64,000 bases of DNA from the NCBI RefSeq assembly GCF_027594825.1, contig NZ_CP088930.1, positions 2,293,019 to 2,357,018 on the forward strand, written 5' to 3'. The position numbers and the translations under genes were made by a program. This stretch comes from Serratia liquefaciens (GTDB lineage: Bacteria > Pseudomonadota > Gammaproteobacteria > Enterobacterales > Enterobacteriaceae). The notes below the pieces were generated by a model. It made no database searches, was not told the DNA's origin, and was given only the letters and a program-made list of their open reading frames with translations. This document shows, piece after piece, positions 1 to 9,746 of this stretch; the first letter of the stretch is position 1; each line of letters starts with the position of its first letter.

Positions 1-1073
1 CCAACGGCGCAGTAAGCACGTCAGCGCCGTCAGCAGATGCTGCCCCGGTAACGGCCGCTCAGCCTTCAGCCCCATCCACCGCGCCGATTACGCCGCCGCA
101 GGCCGCTAACGCGCAGATTAAAGTGTATGATACCTCCAGCCAGCCACTGGCCGCGCTGCTGACGCAGGCCCAGCAGGATGGAGCCACCTTGGTGGTCGGC
201 CCGCTGCTGAAAGAAAATGTCGATCAACTGGCCGGCAGCACCACCACCCTGAACGTCTTGGCGCTCAACCAGCCGGAAACGCCGAAAGACAATCCGAACA
301 TTTGCTACTTCGCGCTTTCACCGGAAGATGAAGCCCGCGATGCTGCCCGCCACATTTGGGAACAGCAGAAACGGCAACCGCTGCTGTTGATCCCGCGCGG
401 TGCCTTCGGCGATCGCGTTGCCAAAGCCTTTAATCAGGAGTGGCAGAAACTGGGCGGCCAAACGGTGCTGCAGCAAAATATCGGCTCCGCCGGTGAACTG
501 CGCCAAATGGTGAACAGCGGCGGCATTCGCATGTCGGGCACGCCAATCTCCACCGCACCGGCACCGCAGGCGGTCACCATTGCCGGGCTGACCATTCCTG
601 CGCCACCGAGTGATACGCCAGCAGCCAGCGGCGGCAGCGTAGATTCGGTCTATATCGTCGCGACCCAGTCCCAGCTGACGTTGATTAAACCGATGATCGA
701 CATGGCCACCAACTCGCGCAGCAAGCCGGCGATGTACGCCAGTTCGCGCAGCTACCAGGCCGGGGCCGGTCCGGATTTCCGCCTGGAAATGGAAGGCCTG
801 CAGTTCAGCGATATCCCGTTGCTGGCCGGTGCCAACCCGCAGCTGTTGCAGCAGGCAAGCAGCCAGTTCCGCAACGACTACTCGCTGGTGCGCCTGTACG
901 CCATGGGGATGGATGCCTGGACATTGTCCAACCACTTTGCTGAAATGCGCCAGTTGCCCGGCTTCCAGGTCTCCGGCACCACGGGCATGCTGACCGCCTC
1001 ACCGGGTTGCGTCATCAACAGAAAACTGCCTTGGCTGCAATACCGCCAGGGCATGGTCGTCCCGGTCTCTTGA
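1..1073 (+). CDS. lpoA: LpoA, penicillin-binding protein activator (C-terminal part)
   Basis: Outer-membrane lipoprotein that reaches through the periplasm to activate the peptidoglycan synthase PBP1A. The reading frame is open from base 3, so the signal peptide, lipobox and N-terminal TPR-like domain lie off the left edge; about 356 residues remain. The first ~40 visible residues are an Ala/Pro/Ser/Thr-rich linker. After it comes the periplasmic-binding-protein-like domain, ending in the family's C-terminal motif [12 protein letters not shown] and then VVPVS. Its stop codon overlaps the proposed yraN start, so lpoA-yraN-diaA-dolP is probably one transcription unit, as in E. coli. Identity rests on the C-terminal sequence and on the neighbours. 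Confidence 0.94.
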   Translation, partial: NGAVSTSAPSADAAPVTAAQPSAPSTAPITPPQAANAQIKVYDTSSQPLAALLTQAQQDGATLVVGPLLKENVDQLAGSTTTLNVLALNQPETPKDNPNICYFALSPEDEARDAARHIWEQQKRQPLLLIPRGAFGDRVAKAFNQEWQKLGGQTVLQQNIGSAGELRQMVNSGGIRMSGTPISTAPAPQAVTIAGLTIPAPPSDTPAASGGSVDSVYIVATQSQLTLIKPMIDMATNSRSKPAMYASSRSYQAGAGPDFRLEMEGLQFSDIPLLAGANPQLLQQASSQFRNDYSLVRLYAMGMDAWTLSNHFAEMRQLPGFQVSGTTGMLTASPGCVINRKLPWLQYRQGMVVPVS

Positions 1074-1423
1074 GTCAACGCGCTACAGGGGCGGGCTATG
1101 AATTACAAGCCCGCCACTATCTGGAACGCGCCGGGCTCACCTTCTTCGCCGCCAATGTTACGCTGCGCGGCGGTGAGCTCGACCTCATCATGCGCGATGG
1201 CCAAACCTGGGTGTTCGTTGAAGTACGCTACCGACGCAGCGATGCGTTTGGCGGTGCCGCCGCCAGCGTTACCTATCGCAAGCAACAGCGGTTGCTGCAT
1301 GCCGCCGCCGTTTGGCTGGCGGGGCGCGGAGCCAGTTTTGACACATCGTCTTGCCGTTTTGATGTTTTGGCCATTACCGGTAACCAGTTAGAATGGATAC
1401 CCAATGCCTTCAATGCGGATTAA
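1070..1423 (+). CDS. yraN: YraN, UPF0102 endonuclease-fold protein
   Basis: Small protein of the UPF0102 family, which has a restriction-endonuclease-like fold; its cellular role is not settled. The core motif [11 protein letters not shown] followed by VFVEVRYR carries the acidic and Glu/Lys-type residues of that fold (roughly residues 35-55), and the end matches E. coli YraN (EWI..AFN). I chose the TTG at 1070, which overlaps the lpoA stop (TTGA) and gives 117 residues; an upstream in-frame TTG at 1007 would add 21 residues lying entirely inside lpoA. The start is therefore less certain than the identity. Confidence 0.88.
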   Translation: MSQRATGAGYELQARHYLERAGLTFFAANVTLRGGELDLIMRDGQTWVFVEVRYRRSDAFGGAAASVTYRKQQRLLHAAAVWLAGRGASFDTSSCRFDVLAITGNQLEWIPNAFNAD

Positions 1424-1474
1424 ACGCGGTTTACCGGTGCAGACCGGCCCTTTGACTTAGTGGATTAATACAAC

Positions 1475-2065
1475 GTGCTGGATAGAATTAAAGCCTGTTT
1501 TACCGAAAGCATCCAAACCCAGATTGCGGCGGCGGAAGCTTTGCCCGACGCCATCTCGCGTGCAGCAATGACGCTGGTTCAATCCTTACTCAACGGCAAT
1601 AAAATTCTGTGCTGCGGTAACGGCACCTCGGCAGCCAATGCGCAGCATTTCGCCGCCAGCATGATCAACCGCTTTGAAACCGAGCGCCCAAGCCTGCCGG
1701 CCATTGCACTGAATGCCGATAACGTGGTGCTGACCGCGATCACCAACGATCGCCTGCACGATGAAGTCTATGCCAAACAGGTTCGCGCGCTCGGCCACGC
1801 CGGCGACGTGCTGCTGGCAATTTCCACCCGCGGCAACAGCCGTGATATTGTGAAAGCGGTCGAAGCTGCCGTGACGCGTGACATGACGATTGTCGCACTT
1901 ACCGGTTACGACGGTGGGGAGCTGGCCGGCTTGCTTGGCCAACAGGATGTCGAGATCCGTATCCCTTCCCACCGCAGTGCACGCATTCAGGAAATGCATA
2001 TGCTGACTGTAAATTGCCTATGCGACCTGATAGATAATACGTTGTTTCCCCACCAGGACGATTAA
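1475..2065 (+). CDS. diaA: DiaA, DnaA initiator-associating SIS-domain protein
   Basis: Binds DnaA as a homotetramer and promotes ordered assembly of DnaA on oriC for timely replication initiation. The 196-residue product is the same length as E. coli DiaA and nearly identical. It contains a SIS (sugar isomerase) domain with the [13 protein letters not shown] loop near residue 48 and the [10 protein letters not shown] loop near residue 112. The start is GTG at 1475. It follows yraN by 51 bp and precedes dolP by 9 bp, the usual enterobacterial order. Confidence 0.97.
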   Translation: MLDRIKACFTESIQTQIAAAEALPDAISRAAMTLVQSLLNGNKILCCGNGTSAANAQHFAASMINRFETERPSLPAIALNADNVVLTAITNDRLHDEVYAKQVRALGHAGDVLLAISTRGNSRDIVKAVEAAVTRDMTIVALTGYDGGELAGLLGQQDVEIRIPSHRSARIQEMHMLTVNCLCDLIDNTLFPHQDD

Positions 2066-2074
2066 GGAACTGAG

Positions 2075-2650
2075 ATGAAGCTAAAAGCCACATTTGCAGT
2101 GCTGTCCAGCGCCCTGCTGTTACAAGGTTGTATTGCAGGCGTTGTCGTTGGCAGCGCCGCCGTCGCCACTAAAACGGCCACCGACCCACGCAGCGTGGGG
2201 ACTCAGGTAGACGATGGGACGCTGGAAGCCCGGGTTGAAAATGCCCTGAGCAAAGATCAGCAGTTGAAGAAAGAAGCCCGGGTGGTTGCAACCGCCTATC
2301 AGGGTAAAGTCCTGCTGACCGGCCAATCGCCAAGCACCGATCTGGCGGCCCGTGCCAAGCAGATTGCCATGGGTGTTGAAGGCACCACCGAAGTGTATAA
2401 CGAGATCCGTCAGGGGACGCCGGTTAGCCTGAGCACCGCCTCTTCCGATACCTGGATCACCACCAAGGTCCGTTCACAGCTGCTCACCAGCGATACGGTG
2501 AAGTCATCCAACGTGAAAGTGACCACTGAAAATGGCGAAGTGTTCTTGCTGGGCCTGGTCACCCAACAGGAAGGCCAGTCTGCGGCGCAGATCGCCAGCC
2601 AGGTGAGCGGCGTAAAACACGTCACCACCGCCTTTACCTTCGTGAAATAA
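2075..2650 (+). CDS. dolP: DolP (YraP), outer-membrane BON-domain lipoprotein
   Basis: Outer-membrane lipoprotein that binds anionic phospholipid at the division site and supports envelope integrity and BAM function. The 191-residue length equals that of E. coli DolP. A lipoprotein signal ends at LLQGC (Cys19). Two BON domains follow, about residues 46-115 and 124-191, each with the repeated 'VLLTG / VFLLG' strand. It is last in the lpoA-yraN-diaA-dolP run and is followed by a hairpin terminator. In E. coli this gene is sigma-E controlled; I did not find a convincing sigma-E promoter here. Confidence 0.96.
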   Translation: MKLKATFAVLSSALLLQGCIAGVVVGSAAVATKTATDPRSVGTQVDDGTLEARVENALSKDQQLKKEARVVATAYQGKVLLTGQSPSTDLAARAKQIAMGVEGTTEVYNEIRQGTPVSLSTASSDTWITTKVRSQLLTSDTVKSSNVKVTTENGEVFLLGLVTQQEGQSAAQIASQVSGVKHVTTAFTFVK

Positions 2651-2656
2651 TCCTTC

Positions 2657-2685
2657 AGGCAAGGGGTCTTCCCCTTGCCGCTTTT
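2657..2685 (+). terminator. Hairpin terminator after dolP
   Basis: GGCAAGGGG (2658-2666) pairs with CCCCTTGCC (2671-2679) across a 4-nt loop, then a short T-rich tract. It closes the lpoA-dolP unit. Confidence 0.7.
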
Positions 2686-2766
2686 CTGCACGCTCCCCGC
2701 TGTTTTACCCTGGTTTAATGAGTCGCGTTTAAAGTAACCTCTCACTTCATTACGGATAAAATTCAA

Positions 2767-4329
2767 ATGGACAGAATTTTAATCGGTTTTCTCACTGCCG
2801 TTTCTTTATTCACCGCCGACGTTTCCGCCGCCAATCCCCCACAGGAAGTTCCCCGTGCCGAGCATGCCCCGGCTTCGATGGCCGATCAAACCGTTACCAC
2901 TGAAGGCGCGATCACGGTCAACCAGGTAAAAATCAATTATCAGGCGCAAACCGGGGTGCTGGAATTGAGTAAAGACGACCCGGAAGATCCCGTGACCGGC
3001 ATGTTCTATGTCGCGTATTTCAAAAAGAATGAGAATAAGAGCGAGAGCAGGCCGATTACCTTTATCTACAACGGCGGGCCGGGCTCTGCCTCGCTTTGGC
3101 TGCATATGGGAGCTCTGGGGCCTAAACGGGTTATCGCTACTCAGCCAGAAAAAACACAGCTGGCGCCTTACCCACTAACCGATAACCAGTACAGCCTGCT
3201 CAACGTCAGCGATCTGGTGTTTATCGATGCCCCCGGGACGGGTTACAGCCGCTTTTCCAGCAGTGCCGCCAGCCAGCCAGAGAGAGCGCAGCAAAAATCA
3301 CAGAGTGCCAGCAACGTTTATGGCGTCAACGGCGATGCTCAGGCTTTTTCTCAATTTATCGTTCAGTTTCTAACGCATTACCAACGCTGGAACTCACCTA
3401 AATATTTATTGGGTGAAAGCTACGGCACTACCCGCTCGGTGGTATTGGCCGAGACGCTAAAAAATCAGAATATCGATCTTAACGGCATTATCCTGATGTC
3501 GCAGTTTCTGAACTACGACAATAATGTCGACGATCCCAATCAAAACCCCGGCGTCGATCAGCCTTACTATCTGGCGCTACCAACCTACGCAGCCAGCGCA
3601 TGGTACCACCAGCGGCTGCCGGGCAAACACCAGAGCCTGCAAACCTTGCTAGACCAGGCCGAGCAGTTTGCGCTGGGGACTTATGCTCAAGCATTGCTGC
3701 AAGGCGCCAATCTGCCTGAAAAAGATCGCCAAACGCTCGCCGAGCAGCTTTACCAATTTACCGGCATTCCGGCCGATTATTGGCTCAAGGCCAATCTGCG
3801 CCTGAGTGGGCCGGTTTTCGCCAAGCAACTGTTGAGCCGTCAGGATGAGACCATTGGCAGAATCGATACCCGCTATCGTGGACCGTCGCTGGATAATATC
3901 GCTGAAACGTCCAATTACGATCCCAACATCAGTGCAATTACTTCCGCCTACGTCGCGCAATTCCACGATTATCTTGGCAAAACGCTGCATTTTAGCGCCG
4001 ATCAAAACTATCGCGCATTTTCCGATGAGACATATGACTGGAACATGTCCAGCAACAGCCGGGACAGATCATTTAACGTGTTGCCGAGCCTGTCACGGGT
4101 GATGAAAATGAACCCGGCAATGAAAGTGATGGTGATAGGCGGAGTTTACGATCTGGCCACTCCTTACTTCGTCGCCAAATATGAGATGAGCCATCTGCCC
4201 GTGTCGCCCAAATTACGCGACAATATCCGTTTCTATTGGTATGACACCGGGCATATGCCGTACGTGGATGAGCCATCGCTCAAAAAGATGCATGCGGACT
4301 TAAGCGCATTTATCAGCAATAAGCCCTGA
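2767..4329 (+). CDS. Secreted S10-family serine carboxypeptidase
   Basis: Predicted periplasmic or secreted serine carboxypeptidase (peptidase family S10), removing C-terminal residues from peptides. A signal peptide is visible (hydrophobic residues 4-16, likely cut after DVSA). The oxyanion/substrate loop YNGGPGSAS is at 111-119, the nucleophile elbow GESYG has Ser218, the Asp is expected in the GVYDLATPYF segment (~458) and the His in YDTGHMPYV (~497). Length 520 fits bacterial S10 members. It stands alone between dolP and the convergent mtgA, a place where E. coli has unrelated genes. Substrate unknown. Confidence 0.88.
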   Translation: MDRILIGFLTAVSLFTADVSAANPPQEVPRAEHAPASMADQTVTTEGAITVNQVKINYQAQTGVLELSKDDPEDPVTGMFYVAYFKKNENKSESRPITFIYNGGPGSASLWLHMGALGPKRVIATQPEKTQLAPYPLTDNQYSLLNVSDLVFIDAPGTGYSRFSSSAASQPERAQQKSQSASNVYGVNGDAQAFSQFIVQFLTHYQRWNSPKYLLGESYGTTRSVVLAETLKNQNIDLNGIILMSQFLNYDNNVDDPNQNPGVDQPYYLALPTYAASAWYHQRLPGKHQSLQTLLDQAEQFALGTYAQALLQGANLPEKDRQTLAEQLYQFTGIPADYWLKANLRLSGPVFAKQLLSRQDETIGRIDTRYRGPSLDNIAETSNYDPNISAITSAYVAQFHDYLGKTLHFSADQNYRAFSDETYDWNMSSNSRDRSFNVLPSLSRVMKMNPAMKVMVIGGVYDLATPYFVAKYEMSHLPVSPKLRDNIRFYWYDTGHMPYVDEPSLKKMHADLSAFISNKP

Positions 4330-4349
4330 TGCGGACTAGCCGCTGAAGA

Positions 4350-4383
4350 GAGAGATACCTTGCCCGAAAGCAGGGTATCTCTT
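4350..4383. terminator. Hairpin between convergent S10 peptidase and mtgA genes
   Basis: AGAGATACCTTGC pairs with GCAGGGTATCTCT around a 6-nt loop. It has no good U tract on either strand, so it may be a weak bidirectional terminator or simply a 3'-end stabiliser. Confidence 0.45.
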
Positions 4384-4385
4384 GG

Positions 4386-5117
4386 TTAATCCAGCTTATT
4401 CTCTTTCAGGAAACCTTCCCCACCCAACTGACGCATCTGGCGCATGATCCACTGCTGTCGCTGTATGACATAGCCGGAAGGCGCATTGGCCTTGAAGCGA
4501 TGCGGATTGGGCAGCACGGCTGCCAGCAACGCGGCCTCCGAGGCGGTCAGGCGCTTGGCCGGTTTATTGAAGTAGCGCCGTGACGCTTCCTCTACGCCGA
4601 ACACGCCGTCACCGAACTCCACGATATTCAGGTATACCGTCAGGATCCGACGCTTGGTCCACACCAGCTCAATGCCGGAGGTCAAACCGGCCTCCAATCC
4701 TTTGCGCAACCAGCTGCGGCCATCCCACAGAAACAGGTTCTTCGCGGTTTGCTGCGACAGCGTCGAAGCGCCGCGAATGCGCGTAGGTCGACGTTCATTG
4801 TGGCTGAACGCTTTTTCTATCGCCGCCACGTCAAAACCCCAGTGATCCGGGAACTTCTGATCTTCCGCCGCCATCACCGCCAGCGCCATCTGCGGGGAAA
4901 TCTCGTCCATCGACACCCAGTCGGAATGCGCCACATAGCCAAAATCGCCCCTCAGCCAGGCGCCGATCTGCCGCTCTACCATCACCGCCGAAAAAGGCAC
5001 CGGCAAAAAAGCGAAGGCCACGATGCCCAGCAGCCATACCCCGACCACCGCGATCGCGGCGCGTTTCAACCAAAACCATGGCCGGGATAGCATCGATTTG
5101 CCCACAGACTTTCTCAT
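4386..5117 (-). CDS. mtgA: MtgA, monofunctional peptidoglycan glycosyltransferase
   Basis: GT51 enzyme that polymerises lipid II into glycan strands at the inner membrane, without a transpeptidase domain. The 243-residue protein has one N-terminal membrane anchor (about residues 18-38), then the GT51 domain with the catalytic Glu in [14 protein letters not shown] and the second conserved block [13 protein letters not shown]. Length matches E. coli MtgA (242). Its ATG overlaps the elbB stop (ATGA), so the two are translationally coupled. An internal ATG at codon 9 is an alternative start. Confidence 0.96.
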   Translation of the reverse strand: MRKSVGKSMLSRPWFWLKRAAIAVVGVWLLGIVAFAFLPVPFSAVMVERQIGAWLRGDFGYVAHSDWVSMDEISPQMALAVMAAEDQKFPDHWGFDVAAIEKAFSHNERRPTRIRGASTLSQQTAKNLFLWDGRSWLRKGLEAGLTSGIELVWTKRRILTVYLNIVEFGDGVFGVEEASRRYFNKPAKRLTASEAALLAAVLPNPHRFKANAPSGYVIQRQQWIMRQMRQLGGEGFLKENKLD

Positions 5118-5767
5118 TCAGCCAAGTCCAGCACCCGTGAAACCAGCTTATCAATCCCGCGGGCAGCCTCACCGATTGATTTCGCCAACATATAGGCCGG
5201 CGTGGTCACCACTTTGTTCTCAATATCCACCACGATATCGTCAACCGGACAAATGACCGGCTCACCGCCCATGGCATCAATCACTTCACCGAGGTCAGGA
5301 TCGTTGCCAATGGTCAGCCGCACTTGTTGATCCAGCAGCTTTGGCAGCAGCGCCGGCGCAATGCACATAAAACCGATTGGTTTATTTGCCTTATGCATTT
5401 CTTGCGTTAGCTTCGCCAAATCTTTATCAATCCAGCATTCCGCCCCTTCGCTGGCAAAACTGCTGAGGTTCTTTGCCGCACCAAACCCGCCGGGGACGAT
5501 CAGGGCGTCCAGTTGGTCGGCATCGGCCTGTGAAAGCGGCTGGATCTTGCCTCTCGCAATGCGTGCGGACTCCAGCAAAACATTGCGCGCCTCCGGCATT
5601 TCATCGCCAGATAAGTGATTAATAACATGAAGTTGAGGTTTATCAGGGGCAAAGCACACCGCCTGCGCGCCTGCCCGGTCCAACGCCAGCAGCGTCAGGA
5701 CGGCCTCATGGATCTCCGTACCGTCATAAACCCCACAGCCGCTCAGCACTACGCCCACGTTTTTCAT
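5114..5767 (-). CDS. elbB: ElbB, DJ-1/PfpI-superfamily glyoxalase III-like protein
   Basis: DJ-1/PfpI-like protein (isoprenoid biosynthesis protein ElbB; glyoxalase III activity has been reported for the E. coli protein). The start at 5767 is backed by an AGGAGG ribosome-binding site 7 nt upstream and gives 217 residues, exactly the E. coli length; the longer in-frame extension to 5818 is not needed. The nucleophile elbow is GFMCIAP, and VPGGFG lies upstream of it. It is the first gene of an elbB-mtgA pair, divergent from arcZ. Confidence 0.95.
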   Translation of the reverse strand: MKNVGVVLSGCGVYDGTEIHEAVLTLLALDRAGAQAVCFAPDKPQLHVINHLSGDEMPEARNVLLESARIARGKIQPLSQADADQLDALIVPGGFGAAKNLSSFASEGAECWIDKDLAKLTQEMHKANKPIGFMCIAPALLPKLLDQQVRLTIGNDPDLGEVIDAMGGEPVICPVDDIVVDIENKVVTTPAYMLAKSIGEAARGIDKLVSRVLDLAE

Positions 5768-5865
5768 CACCCTTCCTCCTGTTGATACTGTCAACTGGTT
5801 AGTGCTCGGAGTAGACAAACACTAATCTACATCACACATTTTAATGAATCTTCTAACAAGAGCGC

Positions 5866-5895
5866 TTACATTTGGTATGTTGTTGGCTGTATGAT
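5866..5895 (+). promoter_or_regulatory. Predicted arcZ promoter
   Basis: TTACAT (5866-5871) and TATGAT (5890-5895), 18 bp apart, lie just upstream of the conserved ArcZ sequence and would start transcription near 5902. The predicted start is inferred from spacing only. Confidence 0.5.
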
Positions 5896-5901
5896 GTTTA
5901 G

Positions 5902-6014
5902 GAATTCTCTACAACCTGCTCGACCAGAACACTAAATCCAATACGCAGGTTCACAATTTCCCTGGTGTTGGCGCAATATTCGCGCACCCCGGCCTAGGTC
6001 GGGGTCATTTTTTT
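5902..6014 (+). ncRNA. arcZ: ArcZ (SraH) small regulatory RNA
   Basis: Hfq-dependent sRNA that activates rpoS translation and represses many flagellar and metabolic mRNAs after cleavage to a ~55-nt form. The 3' half is highly conserved: TTTCCCTGGTGTTGGCGCA, then a short spacer with GCGCACCCCGG, then a terminator stem CCCCGGC/GTCGGGG with eight Ts ending near 6015. It lies between elbB and arcB on the strand opposite arcB, the same place and orientation as in E. coli. The 5' half is much less conserved, so the 5' end is approximate. Its terminator overlaps the last codons of arcB. Confidence 0.92.
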
Positions 6015-8344
6015 TCAGCTTCCGCTACCCACGCTCGCAGTACCTGCACATCGTTACGCCACTCCTGCTTCAGCTCATCCACCCAGTCCTGCACGTTATC
6101 CCACCATGCCGGCAACGTCGGGGTTTGAATTTGCTGTGCCAGCTGTTGCAGATGGCGCAGCCCCACCGAACCCGCAGCGCCTTTAATCTTGTGCCCTTCT
6201 TCCGTGATGCCTTTCTGGTCGCGCGCGGTCATATTGGAATCCAGCACCGCCAGATAGCCCGGCATCATTTGCTCAAACATCTCCAGGCTCTGATGGATCA
6301 ACTGCGGCCCCACCAGGTCCATGTACTGTTCCAGCATGGTGGTATCCAGTAAAGACTCATTAATTTGCATCGTCTTTTGCTCCATTTTCTTTGTGGTGTG
6401 AGAGGGTTGATGATCCCAGTAATGTTTAATCACCTTGGTCAGCGCCGGCACCGACAGCGGCTTGCTCAGCACGTCGTCCATCCCCGCGTCGAGATACTCT
6501 TTCTTGTCTTTCAGCACGTTGGCGGTCAATGCAACCAGCGGCGGCAACGCCTGCCCGGCATAGCGCTCTCGCAGCACCCGGGCGATATCCAGCCCGGTCA
6601 TATCCGGCAATTGGATATCCAGCAACACCAGATCGAACTCGTCCGGATCAAACATCGCCAGCGCATCCTTGCCGTTCATCGCCACTTCGACGCTGTTGCC
6701 CAGCTTCTCCAGCACCGAACGCGCCACAATCACGTTCAGCTCGATATCTTCGACCAGCAGGATATGCAGCGCCGGTAATGGCAAGGCCTCTTCCGCCTGC
6801 GTTTCACTTTCCGCTTCCTGCACCGCCGGCGCCTGGATGGTCAAAGTGAAGCAAGAACCGTGCCCTTGCACGCTGTTGACGGTGATATCGCCGCCCATGC
6901 TCTGCGCCAGGCGCTTGGAAACCGCCAGCCCAATGCCGGTGCCGGTTGCCGGACGACCGCCGTGCTGGTCCTTGACCTGATAATACATGGCGAAGATCTT
7001 GTCCTGTTCATCCTGCGGAATGCCCATGCCGGAGTCTTCCACCTCAAACACCAGCCGATCCTGCTCCTCACGCCGCACGCGGACCACAATTTGCCCCTGC
7101 GGTGTGAATTTCACCGCATTGCCGATCAGGTTCCATAGGATCTGACGCAGGCGGGTACCATCGGTAATGATTTGCTGCGGCAGCGGTGGCTGCGGCTCCA
7201 TCACAAACTGCAGGCCTTTCGGCTGAGCCAACAGGCCGGAGAGGTTTTCCAGGTCCGCCAGGAAGCCGGTAAAATCTACCGGTTGATTGTCGAGCTGCAC
7301 CTTGCGCCGCTCAAGCTTGTCCATCTCGATAATGTCGTTGAAGATATTGCCCAGGGTAATGGCGCTGACATGGATGGTTTTGAGGTATTTCAGCTGTTCG
7401 TCGTTTAACTCGGTATCGAGCAGAATGCGGCTCAGCCCGACAATGCCGTTAAGCGGCGTACGAAGCTCGTGGCTGATCGTGGAGATGAAGGTGGTCTTGT
7501 CCCTGCTGGCGTTCTCCAACGCGTCCTGATAGCGCTTACGCTCGGTTATATCGCGGCCAAAGCCCATCAGCCCATGCCGTTTGCCAACGCGGTCGTAAAA
7601 CGGCACTTTGCGCAGCTCAAAACAGGCCTTGCGCCCGTCCGGATAGACCAGCCACTGTTCATAGGTCAGCGAAACGTTGTGGCGGAACACTTTCTCATCG
7701 GTTTCTATCACCTTTTCGGCGATTTCCTGGCCGTAAACGTCGTACGGCGTCAGGCCAATCAGCTGTTTTTCGCTTTTGCCGGTCAGCAGCTCCATCGCCC
7801 GGTTACAGCCGGAGAATTCTTTGTCTTCGTTGCGGTAATACACCAGGTCCGGTGAGGCATCGAGGAAAGAACGCAACAGCGCCGACTGCTGGCCCAGTTC
7901 GATTTGCGCCAGTTCACGCTGTTCCATCTCTTCCGTCAGCTTGTCCATCACCTGCTGGCGCTCTTCTTCCGCCTTGATACGGTCGGCAATTTCCTGATTC
8001 AGCTGGCTGATGTTATCTTTAAGCTGCTGGTTCAGCTCCAGGTCGCGGTGGCGCATTTCTTCCAGCTTATCCACCAGCCGCGCCAGGCGCTGGCGTGATT
8101 CTTCAAGCTGTTCGACCACCACCGACAGAAAGTAGACTGCCCAGGGCGTAATCAACAGGCCGAAGAAGATTGAGCGCACCACGTCGATGCTTTCCACTTC
8201 GCCGCGCAGCAGCATGGTCACCGCCATCTGCACCACCATCGCCAGCACCACCAGCGCCGACGCCAACAGCAGCGAAAAGCGTACCAGCCCCAGTTTTACC
8301 ATTAAATCAACGTAGTACTGGGCTAACACCCGGATTTGCTTCAT
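6005..8344 (-). CDS. arcB: ArcB, aerobic respiration control hybrid sensor kinase
   Basis: Tripartite inner-membrane sensor that senses quinone redox state and phosphorylates ArcA. Two membrane helices lie within residues 22-77, a coiled coil follows (78-150), then a PAS domain (~155-275) keeping both redox cysteines (the FSGCNRA and KACFE motifs), HisKA with SHELRTP (His ~292), HATPase, a receiver domain (LVLLDIQLPDM, Asp ~576) and a C-terminal HPt domain (EEGHKIKGAAGS, His ~717). I chose ATG 8344 (779 residues; E. coli 778) because GGGAG lies just upstream, not the ATG four codons earlier. The gene's 3' end is antisense to the arcZ terminator. Confidence 0.97.
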   Translation of the reverse strand: MKQIRVLAQYYVDLMVKLGLVRFSLLLASALVVLAMVVQMAVTMLLRGEVESIDVVRSIFFGLLITPWAVYFLSVVVEQLEESRQRLARLVDKLEEMRHRDLELNQQLKDNISQLNQEIADRIKAEEERQQVMDKLTEEMEQRELAQIELGQQSALLRSFLDASPDLVYYRNEDKEFSGCNRAMELLTGKSEKQLIGLTPYDVYGQEIAEKVIETDEKVFRHNVSLTYEQWLVYPDGRKACFELRKVPFYDRVGKRHGLMGFGRDITERKRYQDALENASRDKTTFISTISHELRTPLNGIVGLSRILLDTELNDEQLKYLKTIHVSAITLGNIFNDIIEMDKLERRKVQLDNQPVDFTGFLADLENLSGLLAQPKGLQFVMEPQPPLPQQIITDGTRLRQILWNLIGNAVKFTPQGQIVVRVRREEQDRLVFEVEDSGMGIPQDEQDKIFAMYYQVKDQHGGRPATGTGIGLAVSKRLAQSMGGDITVNSVQGHGSCFTLTIQAPAVQEAESETQAEEALPLPALHILLVEDIELNVIVARSVLEKLGNSVEVAMNGKDALAMFDPDEFDLVLLDIQLPDMTGLDIARVLRERYAGQALPPLVALTANVLKDKKEYLDAGMDDVLSKPLSVPALTKVIKHYWDHQPSHTTKKMEQKTMQINESLLDTTMLEQYMDLVGPQLIHQSLEMFEQMMPGYLAVLDSNMTARDQKGITEEGHKIKGAAGSVGLRHLQQLAQQIQTPTLPAWWDNVQDWVDELKQEWRNDVQVLRAWVAEAEKK

Positions 8345-8448
8345 AGCCGCTCCCATCAGACAGAATCGTCTAAATCATACCGTAAAACACCGAGGAGATA
8401 AGGAAGCAAACGCCGAAGTGTGGGAAAGATTGCAAATCAAAACAGCGA

Positions 8449-9375
8449 TCAAGGGCGATATTGCTGCTTTTCATCCAATCGGCTGCCCTGCCCGCCATGG
8501 CGCTGCAAATAGCCGCCGACCGCCTGCATGCCGTTCCAGCGGTTTTCGCACCATAACGGTGCCAGCAGCGTCGGCCGACGCGCGCTGGCGGAAATACGGT
8601 GATATACCACCTCCTGCGGCGTATGGCGAATCATCTCCCCGGCGCTGGCGGCATAGGCCTCAAGCGACAGTTCAGGCAGCCGGCCCGCCTGCCAGGCCCG
8701 CGCCAGCGTGCTGCCAATCACGATGTGCAGCGGATGCAGCTTGATGCCATCCACACCGCTGTCCACCACCCGTTGTAAGGTGGTCAAGTGGTCGGCTGCG
8801 GTTTCCCCCGGCAGCCCGACAATCAGATGGCTGCATACCTTCAGCCCGCGCTCGCGTGCCCGTTGGGCGGTGTGCTGATAACAGGAGAAATTATGGCCGC
8901 GGTTGATGCGCTTTAGCGTTTTATCGTGCGCCGTCTGCAACCCGAGCTCCAGCCACACTTCGTAGCCTTTTTCGCGGTAACTCGCCAGCAGATCCAGGGC
9001 GGCAGGTGGTACGCAGTCCGGCCGGGTTCCGACACAAATGCCGACCATATCCGCCTGGCCCAACGCCTGGCGATACATTTCCGCCAGCAGATTCACTTCT
9101 GCATAAGTACTGGTATAGGCCTGGAAATAGGCCAGGTAGCGTTTTGCGCGATTCACCCTGCCGGCCTGCAGCGCCAACTGTTCGGCGATGCTTTGATGCT
9201 GCATCTGTTCATCGGCAAATGAAGCGACATTGCAGAAGGTACAGCCACCGCGCCCCAGCGTGCCGTCGCGGTTCGGGCAACTGAACCCGCCGTGCAGCGT
9301 GAGTTTATGGATCTTTTCGCCGTATCGCCGCTGAAGGTCGGCACCAAACATATTGACTAATTGCGGCAACTGCAT
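8449..9375 (-). CDS. yhcC: YhcC, TIGR01212-family radical SAM protein
   Basis: Radical SAM protein of unconfirmed reaction. Cluster-binding cysteines are in CPNRDGTLGRGGCTFC (about residues 31-46), where the first two cysteines are further apart than in the classical CxxxCxxC motif, as is normal for this family. The rest shows the TIM-barrel blocks GTRPDCVP, LELGLQTAHD and HLIVGLPGE. Start at 9375 gives 308 residues, matching E. coli YhcC (309); an upstream extension to 9474 has no homologous sequence. It is divergent from gltB, as in E. coli. Confidence 0.94.
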   Translation of the reverse strand: MQLPQLVNMFGADLQRRYGEKIHKLTLHGGFSCPNRDGTLGRGGCTFCNVASFADEQMQHQSIAEQLALQAGRVNRAKRYLAYFQAYTSTYAEVNLLAEMYRQALGQADMVGICVGTRPDCVPPAALDLLASYREKGYEVWLELGLQTAHDKTLKRINRGHNFSCYQHTAQRARERGLKVCSHLIVGLPGETAADHLTTLQRVVDSGVDGIKLHPLHIVIGSTLARAWQAGRLPELSLEAYAASAGEMIRHTPQEVVYHRISASARRPTLLAPLWCENRWNGMQAVGGYLQRHGGQGSRLDEKQQYRP

Positions 9376-9669
9376 AATCTTGGGGGTCTCTGTGCTCAAA
9401 GCCCGTGATGCTAATAAAAAACGGCTTTTCCCGCGATGACAGAGATCAACGCTTTCTCCGCAAGGCTTCACCAAGCATAACTATTCATTATAAATGCAAA
9501 TAAAATCATCCTGACCGAGATGAATTTTTCTTATTTCTACGCAACCGTTAACGCCAGTATGACATTGCGATGAAAAATAGTTGCAAACAACAAAAAAGAA
9601 TAAGTTATTAGAATAAAACTCTGACATTCCCACCCGCACTAGCATGGTGCAGAGATTCAGGCGTTGCAC

Positions 9670-9691
9670 TATAGTGAGACAGCTCACATTT
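9670..9691. promoter_or_regulatory. CRP-like site upstream of gltB
   Basis: AGTGA (9673-9677), six bases, TCACA (9684-9688), flanked by T/A-rich bases, matches the CRP consensus TGTGA-N6-TCACA except for one base. Crp is an established regulator of the E. coli gltBDF operon together with Lrp, IHF and ArgR. It could also serve yhcC. Confidence 0.6.
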
Positions 9692-9746
9692 CTTCGGGGG
9701 GCGACGCTCCTCTGCGCAAGCTCAAAAAACGCCAAAAAACAATTAA

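Noticed and set aside
9481..9545. ArgR box upstream of gltB
   Set aside because: ATTCATTATAAATGCA resembles an ARG box only loosely; too many mismatches to claim.
9481..9735. 84-residue minus-strand open frame in the gltB upstream region
   Set aside because: It overlaps the CRP-like site and AT-rich control DNA, and has no ribosome-binding site or recognisable sequence.
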